From: CALVZT01 sp964368755
Lineage (GTDB): Bacteria > Bacillota > Clostridia > Christensenellales > UBA1242
NCBI GenBank assembly: GCA_964368755.1
Contig: CAYJCR010000021.1
Span: 1 to 6,587 of the forward strand
Reading direction: 5' to 3'
DNA: 6,587 nt
Part shown: piece by piece, positions 1 through 5,974 of the stretch
Position numbering within the stretch: position 1 is the stretch's first letter
How the letters are laid out: each line of letters starts with the position of its first letter
Position numbers and translations under genes: made by a program
Notes under the pieces: generated by a model
Databases searched by the model: none
What the model was told of the DNA's origin: nothing
What the model saw: the letters and a program-made list of their open reading frames with translations, nothing else

Positions 1-117
1 ATATTTTTAATATTTTTTTACTAAATTACTGATTTTTAATAATATTAAATTAATTATGCAAAGCAATAGTATAACTAAAAGATAATTTTCTTCAAAAAAT
101 ATTAATTATTTTTAATT
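1..117. other. AT-rich non-coding leader upstream of the frm operon
   Basis: No open reading frame or RNA gene is supported here. Bases 1-120 contain only about 13 G or C residues (about 11% GC by direct count), with repeated A and T runs such as ATTTTTAATA. The stretch lies just upstream of the presumed operator and promoter, so it could act as curved DNA or an UP-like element, or simply be spacer from a neighbouring unit off the left edge. No IS end, Xer/dif-like site or tRNA remnant was recognised. Confidence 0.6.
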
Positions 118-146
118 TACCCCTTTTATACCATGGGGGGTATAGT
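116..146 (+). promoter_or_regulatory. Candidate frm operon promoter
   Basis: The best -10 match near the operator is TATAGT (141-146, 5 of 6 to TATAAT). The best -35 match is TTTACC (116-121, 4 of 6 to TTGACA), at a long 19-base spacing. Both elements overlap the inverted repeats, so a bound repressor would block RNA polymerase. A second TATAGT at 171-176 could serve as an alternative -10, but has only a weak -35 (TTATGA, 148-153) at 17 bases. Which one is used is uncertain. Confidence 0.4.
118..144. promoter_or_regulatory. Probable FrmR operator (G/C-tract inverted repeat)
   Basis: Two nested inverted repeats are visible. The outer one is TACCCCC (118-124) with GGGGGTA (136-142); the inner one is TATACC (127-132) with GGTATA (139-144). 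AT-rich half-sites flanking a run of G or C are the known operator style of the CsoR/RcnR/FrmR family, and the site lies about 70 bases before the frmR start. The inference is that FrmR binds here to repress its own operon and leaves when formaldehyde modifies it. Exact operator limits cannot be set from sequence alone. Confidence 0.72.
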
Positions 147-183
147 ATTATGAGTTTAACGATAAGAGAGTATAGTATGATGA
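140..183 (+). repeat. Direct repeat GTATAGTAT-N-ATGA, 30-base period
   Basis: GTATAGTATTATGA at 140-153 recurs as GTATAGTATGATGA at 170-183, matching at 13 of 14 positions and offset by exactly 30 bases, close to three helical turns. The first copy overlaps the right half-site of the presumed FrmR operator. The second copy lacks the G tract and lies in the leader before the frmR ribosome-binding site. It may be a second weak regulator half-site or a duplicated -10 region; the role is inferred. Confidence 0.55.
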
Positions 184-212
184 CTAAATCTAAATGAGAG
201 AAGGTTGAATAT

Positions 213-488
213 ATGCCATACAATGATCGTGAGAAGAAACAAGCGCTTACTCGTGTTAGACGTATCAAAGGACAAGTCGCTGCTCTTGAGCAGGCACTTG
301 ATGAAGGTACTGAGTGTGGTGTAATTCTTCATCAGCTAGCCGCAGTCCGTGGGGCTGTAAATGGTTTAATGGCGGTTGTACTAGAAAGTTATTTGCGAGA
401 AGAATTTCCAGATAATGAAACTAGAACTAACTCTCAAAGAAAGTCAATTGACGAAACTATTTCTATCGTTAGATCGTATCTTCATTAA
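213..488 (+). CDS. frmR: Formaldehyde-responsive repressor FrmR (CsoR/RcnR family)
   Basis: A 91-residue all-helical DNA-binding repressor, the usual length for the family. The N-terminal LTRVRRIKGQ (12-21) and the AAVRGAVNGLMA segment (43-54) are signature FrmR/RcnR sequences. Pro2 and Cys35 are present; in studied FrmR proteins formaldehyde links the N-terminal proline amine to this cysteine and releases DNA. Residue 60 is Tyr where E. coli and Salmonella FrmR have His, and Cys35 is the only cysteine, so the CsoR- or RcnR-type metal site looks incomplete. Glu64 is kept. The ATG follows a strong ribosome-binding site (GAGAGAAGG, 196-204, 8 bases upstream). The gene leads the operon and lies behind a matching operator, so it is very likely autoregulated. 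Confidence 0.94.
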   Translation: MPYNDREKKQALTRVRRIKGQVAALEQALDEGTECGVILHQLAAVRGAVNGLMAVVLESYLREEFPDNETRTNSQRKSIDETISIVRSYLH

Positions 489-491
489 TCA

Positions 492-513
492 GCACCGACT
501 TGATGTTCGGTGC
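492..513 (+). other. Hairpin between frmR and frmA
   Basis: GCACCGA (492-498) and TCGGTGC (507-513) form a perfect 7-bp stem with an 8-base loop, starting three bases after the frmR stop codon. The sequence that follows is CAAAAAC, not a T-run, so this is not a standard Rho-independent terminator. In this position it is more likely to protect an mRNA end or set the frmR to frmA expression ratio. That role is inferred; the structure is directly visible. Confidence 0.6.
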
Positions 514-546
514 CAAAAACTACATTTGGTCTAAGGAAACGACATC

Positions 547-1656
547 ATGAAATCACGTGCAGCAGTTGCTTTTGAGCCGGGGAAACCCCTACAAATTGTT
601 GAGATTGACGTTGAACCGCCTCGTAAGGGAGAGGTTCTAATTAAAATTACGGATACAGGTGTTTGCCATACTGATGCCTTTACTTTATCTGGTGACGATC
701 CAGAAGGATTATTTCCAGTTGTACTTGGGCACGAAGGTGCAGGCATTGTTATAGAGGTTGGGGAGGGTGTAACCAGCGTTAAGCCAGGTGACCATGTTAT
801 TCCGCTTTATACAGCTGAATGTGGTGAATGCCTATTCTGTAAATCTGGTAAAACTAACCTTTGTGTTGCTGTTCGTGCTACCCAAGGTAAAGGGTTAATG
901 CCAGATGGAACAACACGTTTCTCATACAATGGTCAGCCTCTTTATCATTACATGGGATGTTCAACTTTCAGTGAATATACCGTGGTTGCTGAGGTTTCTG
1001 TTGCAAAAATTAATCCAGATGCAAACCCAGAACATGTTTGTTTATTGGGATGTGGTGTAACTACTGGCATTGGCGCTGTTCATAATACTGCAAAAGTTCA
1101 GCCTGGTGATTCGGTAGCAATCTTTGGTCTTGGTGGTATTGGTCTAGCTGCTCTTCAAGGTGCACGTCAGGCAAAAGCTGGTCGTATCATAGCAATTGAT
1201 ACTAATCCTGCTAAATTTGACTTGGCACGTCAATTTGGTGCAACTGAATGTCTTAATCCAAAAGATTATGACAAACCAATTCATGAAGTTTTAATTGAAA
1301 TGACTGGATGGGGTGTTGATCATACATTCGAATGTATTGGTAACGTGAATGTTATGCGTTCAGCATTAGAAGCGGCTCATCGTGGTTGGGGACAATCGAT
1401 CATTATCGGTGTAGCTGGTGCAGGCAAGGAAATTTCAACTCGTCCATTCCAGTTGGTGACTGGTCGTACATGGAAAGGCTCGGCTTTTGGTGGTGTTAAA
1501 GGTCGTACACAACTTCCAGGAATGGTGGAAGATGCGATGAAAGGTGAGATTGATCTTGCTCCTTTCGTTACCCATACAATGGGCCTTGATGATATTAATA
1601 AAGCCTTTGATCTTATGCATGAAGGCAAGTCAATCCGTACGGTTATTAAGTACTAA
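547..1656 (+). CDS. frmA: S-(hydroxymethyl)glutathione dehydrogenase / class III alcohol dehydrogenase
   Basis: A 369-residue zinc alcohol dehydrogenase of full family length. It oxidises S-hydroxymethylglutathione with NAD+ to S-formylglutathione in the cytosol; class III enzymes also reduce S-nitrosoglutathione. Visible catalytic-zinc ligands are Cys40 (GVCHTD), His62 (GHEGAG) and Cys169 (GCGVTTG). The structural zinc site is Cys92, Cys95, Cys98 and Cys106. Arg110 in AVRATQGKG matches the arginine that binds the glutathione carboxylate in class III enzymes. The Rossmann motif GLGGIG is at 194-199, and Asp218 (AIDTN) is the NAD-selecting acidic residue. The start is supported by AAGGA at 533-537, 9 bases upstream. 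The gene sits 58 bases after frmR, as in other frm operons. No frameshift or missing key residue was seen. Confidence 0.97.
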   Translation: MKSRAAVAFEPGKPLQIVEIDVEPPRKGEVLIKITDTGVCHTDAFTLSGDDPEGLFPVVLGHEGAGIVIEVGEGVTSVKPGDHVIPLYTAECGECLFCKSGKTNLCVAVRATQGKGLMPDGTTRFSYNGQPLYHYMGCSTFSEYTVVAEVSVAKINPDANPEHVCLLGCGVTTGIGAVHNTAKVQPGDSVAIFGLGGIGLAALQGARQAKAGRIIAIDTNPAKFDLARQFGATECLNPKDYDKPIHEVLIEMTGWGVDHTFECIGNVNVMRSALEAAHRGWGQSIIIGVAGAGKEISTRPFQLVTGRTWKGSAFGGVKGRTQLPGMVEDAMKGEIDLAPFVTHTMGLDDINKAFDLMHEGKSIRTVIKY

Positions 1657-1680
1657 TTAACTAATCTCATATTAAAAATC

Positions 1681-1703
1681 CATGGTGTGAATTTCACACC
1701 ATG
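1681..1703 (+). other. Hairpin between frmA and gfa
   Basis: CATGGTGTG (1681-1689) and CACACCATG (1695-1703) form a perfect 9-bp stem around AATTT; two further A-T pairs could shrink the loop to one base. No T-run follows on the + strand. On the opposite strand the stem is followed by GATTTTT, but no minus-strand gene is seen that would use it as a terminator. It lies 17 bases ahead of the gfa ribosome-binding site. An mRNA stabiliser, processing site or protein-binding palindrome are all possible. Confidence 0.65.
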
Positions 1704-1731
1704 TCGATCAATTCATCTTAAGGAAAGTAAA

Positions 1732-2310
1732 ATGAGCGAAATTCATATACACCCTTCTCTTGATCATGGGATCCGTCCAAGCCAAGAAAACTTCGACGGT
1801 GGAATCTTAGAATGTCTATGCTCAACGGATAAAGTTCAAGTTGAGGTTGGTGCTCAAACATTGCATAACCATGCTTGTGGATGTACTAAATGCTGGAAAC
1901 CAGAAGGTGCTACGTTCGCTGTAATTGCAGTTGTACCACGTGACAAAGTAAGCGTTGTAGCAAATCCACAAAAGCTTCATATTGTTGATGAGAATGCTGC
2001 AATTCAACGTCACGCATGTCGTGAATGTGGAGCGCACCTTTTTGGTCGTATCGAAAATAAAGATCATGCATTCTACGGTTTAGACTTTGTTCATACGGAG
2101 CTTTCTCCACAAGAAGGATGGTCTGCTCCTGGTTTTGCAGCTTTTGTTTCGTCTGTGATTGAAAGTGGAACTCCTCCATCAAATATGGATGCTATCCGCA
2201 ATCGTTTACGTGAACTTAAACTTGAACCTTATGATTGTTTGTCACCGGGCTTAATGGATGCTTTAGCTACACATTCAGCTAAGCAGAAAGGAACGTATAA
2301 AGAAGCTTAA
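1732..2310 (+). CDS. gfa: Glutathione-dependent formaldehyde-activating protein Gfa
   Basis: A 192-residue zinc protein close in length and sequence to Paracoccus Gfa (about 194 residues, from memory). Family motifs include HACGCTKCWKPEG (47-59), HACRECG (94-100) and YGLDFVHTELS. Cys28, Cys30, Cys96 and Cys99 match the structural zinc site. Cys49, Cys51 and Cys54 match the second zinc, which glutathione can displace in the Paracoccus structure. The family was described as speeding condensation of formaldehyde with glutathione to S-hydroxymethylglutathione, the FrmA substrate; whether it is a true catalyst or a glutathione or adduct carrier has been disputed. ATG 1732 is chosen because AAGGAAA (1720-1726) precedes it. 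An in-frame GTG at 1687 would add 15 residues encoded inside the intergenic hairpin and lacks a good ribosome-binding site. Confidence 0.94.
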   Translation: MSEIHIHPSLDHGIRPSQENFDGGILECLCSTDKVQVEVGAQTLHNHACGCTKCWKPEGATFAVIAVVPRDKVSVVANPQKLHIVDENAAIQRHACRECGAHLFGRIENKDHAFYGLDFVHTELSPQEGWSAPGFAAFVSSVIESGTPPSNMDAIRNRLRELKLEPYDCLSPGLMDALATHSAKQKGTYKEA

Positions 2311-2344
2311 TTCTCTTTATTAAACTTGAAAAACTGAGGTCGTG

Positions 2345-3676
2345 ATGAAAGAAGAACCCGCTATCAAAACGACCCCACAAACTTCCTCGACTGCATTTGT
2401 ATATGGTATGCCAGCACATGCAGATCGAGTGAGGGCTGTAGGAGAGGTACATGCCCGTCCACCTTTATTAATACAAGCTCCACGAAACTTATTGCAGTTA
2501 GCTTTCTTGACAGAGGGAGATCCAAGCAAGGACCAAATTGCGCTGGATGAACTATCAGATCGCTTTGGCTTGAAAAAAACTCAAAAAGAAGAATCACCAC
2601 TTCATGGTTTGACTTGGGATGAAGGAAATTTGCATTGTGAAAAACACACAGAATTTTCCACATATCTTTGGTGTGCAGAACTAGATGTACCAACGGGATT
2701 GCCTAAAGGTGAAGATCCATTTAAAAATGGCTTTGTTCCACCAGGTGAAATTATCTCAGGTATCTGCTTGCAAGTATTGCCATGGGCTACTGAATCTGAA
2801 AAATTGGTAAATCGTTTTGATACAGTCAGTTTGTGCTATTCACTAGTAGAAAATGAAACAGCAGCTATTTTGACTGATTTCAGACAAGATAATGACGGTC
2901 TGACCCGGATTCTTATTCTTGATCGTGGTTTGACAGAGGCTCGTGCAGGCGCACTTGCTCAAAGTTTATTAGAGATTGAAACATATCGAACATTGGCATT
3001 ACTTGCTTTGCCATTAATTCGAACAATGACCTTTGAACTACGTCAGATGGAGCTACGGCTTGCCGCGATCACTGATGAAATGAATAAAGGAACAGAATTA
3101 AGACGTGATAATGATGTACTGCTATTTGAACTTACGACGCTTGCAACTGAACTAGAAGCCAATGTGGCAGCGAATCTTTACCGATTTGGCGCCAGTCGTG
3201 CTTATTATGAACTCGTTGAAGAACGTTTGAATAGACTTTCAGAAAAGTCTATATCTGGATATTGCACATGGCACGACTTTCTTGAGCGTCGTATCGCTCC
3301 AGCGATGAGGACATGTCAATCTGTTAAAGAACGCCAAGCTACTCTTTCTGAAAAATTAACACGTGCTATTTCTCTTTTGCGTTCATGGATCGATGTTGAG
3401 TTAGAGCGTCAAAATCGAGATTTGCTCACATCAATGAATAATCGTGCTAGACAACAATTACACCTTCAACAAACGGTAGAGGGTTTATCCGTTGCTGCGA
3501 TTTCTTATTATGTTGTTAGTTTACTTGCATATTTAGTGAAAGGTATACCTTCAGTTCATGATATAGCAGCGCCTGAATTCACAATTGCGATATTAGTACC
3601 GTTAGTGATGTTTTCTATTTGGTGGACAATGCGAAAGATTAGACAAAAGCATAGTGATGTAATACCAGAAAAATAA
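2345..3676 (+). CDS. DUF3422 family membrane-anchored protein, function unknown
   Basis: A 443-residue protein recognised as DUF3422 by the EVHARP motif (34-39), followed by RNLLQLAFL, and by its overall plan. A large soluble N-terminal part leads to a Leu/Glu-rich helical region (about 237-300) likely to form a coiled coil, then a conserved-looking WHDFLERRIAPAMRTC segment (309-324). Two membrane helices follow at about 380-401 and 412-429, joined by a short loop, with a basic C-terminal tail. There is no signal peptide, so the bulk is probably cytoplasmic. No CorA-like GMN motif or enzyme active site was recognised. The start is ATG 2345, with GAGG (2336-2339) five bases upstream; the adjacent GTG at 2342 is too close to that site. 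It lies between gfa and fghA in the same direction, implying a link to formaldehyde or glutathione-adduct handling, which is inference. Confidence 0.85.
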   Translation: MKEEPAIKTTPQTSSTAFVYGMPAHADRVRAVGEVHARPPLLIQAPRNLLQLAFLTEGDPSKDQIALDELSDRFGLKKTQKEESPLHGLTWDEGNLHCEKHTEFSTYLWCAELDVPTGLPKGEDPFKNGFVPPGEIISGICLQVLPWATESEKLVNRFDTVSLCYSLVENETAAILTDFRQDNDGLTRILILDRGLTEARAGALAQSLLEIETYRTLALLALPLIRTMTFELRQMELRLAAITDEMNKGTELRRDNDVLLFELTTLATELEANVAANLYRFGASRAYYELVEERLNRLSEKSISGYCTWHDFLERRIAPAMRTCQSVKERQATLSEKLTRAISLLRSWIDVELERQNRDLLTSMNNRARQQLHLQQTVEGLSVAAISYYVVSLLAYLVKGIPSVHDIAAPEFTIAILVPLVMFSIWWTMRKIRQKHSDVIPEK

Positions 3677-3695
3677 TCATTTTAACGACAAACAA

Positions 3696-3732
3696 GACCT
3701 CTCTAAAAATAAAGGGAGATCACAACTTTTTT
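3696..3732 (+). terminator. Terminator-like hairpin before fghA
   Basis: GACCTCTCT (3696-3704) pairs with AGGGAGATC (3713-3721) through eight of nine positions, counting one G-U pair and one C-A mismatch, around an A-rich 8-base loop. Five bases later there is a run of six T (3727-3732). The gap between stem and T-run and the imperfect stem make it a weak Rho-independent terminator at best, likely a partial attenuator lowering fghA and downstream expression. The fghA ribosome-binding site follows at 3737. Confidence 0.45.
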
Positions 3733-3749
3733 GTAATAAGGAAAACGAT

Positions 3750-4580
3750 ATGGATCGTGTTGAACATCATGCAATGTTTGGTGGTTGGCAAGACGTTTAT
3801 CAACATAAATCTGAAGTACTCGGATGCATGATGAAATTTGCTATTTATCTGCCTCCTCAGGTGCATCAAGATAAATTACCAGTACTGTACTGGCTCAGTG
3901 GTCTTACCTGCACAGAACAAAATTTTATTACGAAGTCTGCAGCGCAACAATATGCGGCTGAACATGGAATTATTATTGTTGCACCAGATACTAGCCCTCG
4001 TGGAGAAAATGTAGCTGACGATCCTGCATATGATCTCGGTCAAGGTGCTGGATTTTATCTGAATGCCACTCAAGATCCTTGGGCTGCACATTTTCAAATG
4101 TATGATTATATTGTGCATGAACTTCCAGCGCTAATTGAGGCTCATTTCCCTGCGTCACAAAAACGCGGTATTAGTGGTCATTCAATGGGAGGACATGGGG
4201 CATTAACGATTGCCTTACGTAATCCCGAATTATATCTGAGCGTATCAGCTTTTTCGCCTATTGTTAATCCATCCATAGTTCCTTGGGGACAAAAAGCTTT
4301 CAATGCTTATTTAGGAGCTGATCAGGAATCATGGAAACAATACGATACTGTTGAATTAGTTAAGAATTCAATTCATAAAATTCCATTATTAGTTGATCAA
4401 GGCTTAGGGGATGAATTTCTTGATAGCCAACTTCAACCAGAAAGACTACGAAAAGTATGTACTGAAATGGATCACCCTTTAGTTTTAAACCTAAGAGAAG
4501 GTTACGACCATAGTTATTACTTCATTGCGAGCTTTATTCGTGCACATATTGTGCATCATGCTTTAGCTCTTAAGTGCTAG
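3750..4580 (+). CDS. fghA: S-formylglutathione hydrolase (esterase D family)
   Basis: A 276-residue alpha/beta hydrolase of full family length, also called FrmB in enterobacteria. It hydrolyses S-formylglutathione to formate and glutathione, the last step of the pathway, in the cytosol. The nucleophile is Ser145 in GHSMGG (143-148). The other triad members fit Asp221 (GLGDEF) and His254 (YDHSYY), the positions known in E. coli FrmB. The oxyanion-side segment LSGLTCTEQNF (49-59) and APDTSPRG (78-85) are typical of esterase D. The start is supported by TAAGGA (3737-3742), 7 bases upstream. Its separation from frmA by gfa and DUF3422 differs from the enterobacterial frmRAB order. No defect was seen. 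Confidence 0.96.
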   Translation: MDRVEHHAMFGGWQDVYQHKSEVLGCMMKFAIYLPPQVHQDKLPVLYWLSGLTCTEQNFITKSAAQQYAAEHGIIIVAPDTSPRGENVADDPAYDLGQGAGFYLNATQDPWAAHFQMYDYIVHELPALIEAHFPASQKRGISGHSMGGHGALTIALRNPELYLSVSAFSPIVNPSIVPWGQKAFNAYLGADQESWKQYDTVELVKNSIHKIPLLVDQGLGDEFLDSQLQPERLRKVCTEMDHPLVLNLREGYDHSYYFIASFIRAHIVHHALALKC

Positions 4581-4599
4581 GAAATAGGGAGATAAACTC

Positions 4600-5892
4600 A
4601 TGGTAAAGTCTACAGGACGTCATCGTGTTGTTATTATTGGAGCTGGTTTTGGAGGGATAGAGGCTGCAAATAGTCTCGCTGGTGTCAATGTCGATATAAC
4701 TATTATCGACAGAAGAAATCACCATCTATTTCAACCATTATTGTATCAAGTCGCAGGCTCATCTTTATCAACATCTGAAATCGCTTGGCCTATTCGATAT
4801 ATTTTTCGAAACCGTCCTGAAGTCCGTACCTTAATGGGAGAGGTGCAGGGCATTGAAGTGGGTAGCCGACTAGTTGTTCTTGATGATGGCGAAAAGTTGC
4901 ATTATGACACTTTAGTTATTGCGACAGGTGCTACTCATGCTTATTTTGGTCATGATGAATGGGAGCGATTTGCACCAGGTTTAAAAACCTTGGGGGATGC
5001 AACAAATATTCGAGAACGAATTCTGGCTGCCTTTGAAGAAGCTGAACGTACCAAAGATCCAATCTTAAGAAAGGCTTTACAAACATTTGTGATCATTGGA
5101 GGTGGTCCGACGGGAGTTGAGCTATCAGGAACTATTGCAGAACTGGCAAAAGATACGTTATCTCGAGATTTTCGTTTGATAGATCCTCGTGAATCTCGAG
5201 TGGTATTGATTGAAGCCGGTCCACGTTTATTATCAGTTTTCCCTGAAAAGTTGTCTAGCTATACCCGTCAGGCACTTGAACAACTTGGTGTTGAGGTTGT
5301 ACTTAGAACACCAGTGACAAGTTGTTCAGAAGATGGTGTTGTTTATGATGGAAAACAGCTACCTGCAAAAACAATTATTTGGGCTGCTGGCGTACAAGCA
5401 TCTCCAGCAGCTCGTTGGTTAAATGTTGAATCTGATCGTGCAGGGCGTGTGTTGGTTGATTCAAATCTAACTGTGACAGGGCATCCTGAAATTTTCGTCA
5501 TTGGTGATACCGCGGCAGTTACTATGGAAGATGGTAAGTTAGTACCAGGTATAGCACCAGCCGCCAAACAACAAGGAAAATATGTTGCGAAAACCATTGA
5601 TAATCGATTAAAAGGCAAAGATATAAAAGAGCCATTTAAATATCATCATCAAGGTAATCTAGCAACAATTGGACGTAGTCGCGCAGTTGTTGATATGGGT
5701 AAATTTCAACTACAAGGAGTACTCGCTTGGTGGTTTTGGAAACTTATACATATTTACTTTTTGATTGGTGTGCAAAGTCGTTTAAACATTGCCTTAAGTT
5801 GGTTGTGGAATCATAGTGTGGGTTATCGTGGTTCAAGACTTATCACAAATGTAAGAAAAGAAGATATTAGTAAATCTATTCCTAAGAATTAA
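4600..5892 (+). CDS. Type II NADH dehydrogenase-like FAD oxidoreductase
   Basis: A 430-residue two-dinucleotide-domain flavoprotein of NDH-2 length (E. coli Ndh is about 434). The FAD-binding GAGFGG is at 14-19, the second nucleotide-binding GGGPTG (NADH) at 167-172, and the FAD-contacting IGD at 301-303. A Trp-rich hydrophobic and amphipathic C-terminal region (about 373-403) suits attachment to the inner membrane face. The quinone-site segment reads APAAKQ (319-324), a variant of the common AQxAxQ motif. As an NDH-2 it would pass electrons from NADH to quinone without pumping protons, which would recycle the NADH made by FrmA. The gene starts 19 bases after fghA behind AGGGAG (4586-4591), so it is probably cotranscribed. 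Quinone reduction is inferred; another NAD(P)H-dependent acceptor role is possible. Confidence 0.85.
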   Translation: MVKSTGRHRVVIIGAGFGGIEAANSLAGVNVDITIIDRRNHHLFQPLLYQVAGSSLSTSEIAWPIRYIFRNRPEVRTLMGEVQGIEVGSRLVVLDDGEKLHYDTLVIATGATHAYFGHDEWERFAPGLKTLGDATNIRERILAAFEEAERTKDPILRKALQTFVIIGGGPTGVELSGTIAELAKDTLSRDFRLIDPRESRVVLIEAGPRLLSVFPEKLSSYTRQALEQLGVEVVLRTPVTSCSEDGVVYDGKQLPAKTIIWAAGVQASPAARWLNVESDRAGRVLVDSNLTVTGHPEIFVIGDTAAVTMEDGKLVPGIAPAAKQQGKYVAKTIDNRLKGKDIKEPFKYHHQGNLATIGRSRAVVDMGKFQLQGVLAWWFWKLIHIYFLIGVQSRLNIALSWLWNHSVGYRGSRLITNVRKEDISKSIPKN

Positions 5893-5913
5893 GCTAACTT
5901 TAATTTTAGGAAT
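5878..5913 (+). other. AT-rich hairpin spanning the flavoprotein gene's stop codon
   Basis: ATTCCTAA (5878-5885) pairs with TTAGGAAT (5906-5913), and AATTAA (5887-5892) pairs with TTAATT (5900-5905). This gives a 14-bp stem with one bulged G (5886) and a 7-base loop. The stop codon is inside the stem. No T-run follows, so termination would be weak; mRNA 3'-end protection is equally likely. The remaining gap to the next gene is AT-rich with no convincing promoter, though a small 5-bp GCTTA/TAAGC stem lies at 5941-5958. Confidence 0.45.
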
Positions 5914-5974
5914 TAATAGAAAATATTTTAATAATTATTAGCTTACGACTTTTTAAGCGATAGAGGGTAGAAAC

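Noticed and set aside
150..197. A 15-codon open frame starting ATGAGTTTA and ending in TGA at the frmR ribosome-binding site, a possible leader peptide.
   Set aside because: Its ATG lies at or before the expected transcript start if the -10 is at 141-146, and the composition gives no attenuation signature. It could only matter if transcription began further upstream.
1..212. Xer/dif-like recombination site, IS end or toxin-antitoxin remnant at the left edge.
   Set aside because: No recognisable paired Xer arms, terminal inverted repeat or reading frame was found in the leader.
1687..1731. GTG-initiated 15-residue N-terminal extension of gfa.
   Set aside because: It is encoded within the intergenic palindrome, has no good ribosome-binding site and is not part of known Gfa proteins; ATG 1732 has a strong site.
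1377..2182. Minus-strand open frames opposite frmA and gfa.
   Set aside because: They overlap well-supported genes, show no recognisable motifs and have the composition expected of antisense shadows.
2364..4118. Minus-strand open frames opposite the DUF3422 and fghA genes.
   Set aside because: No ribosome-binding sites or family motifs were seen, and the + strand genes fully explain the sequence.
5914..5974. Possible separate promoter for the UvrA-like gene in the AT-rich gap (for example TTAGGA with TAATAA at 17 bases).
   Set aside because: Both boxes match only about 3 of 6 positions, and such matches are expected by chance in DNA this AT-rich.
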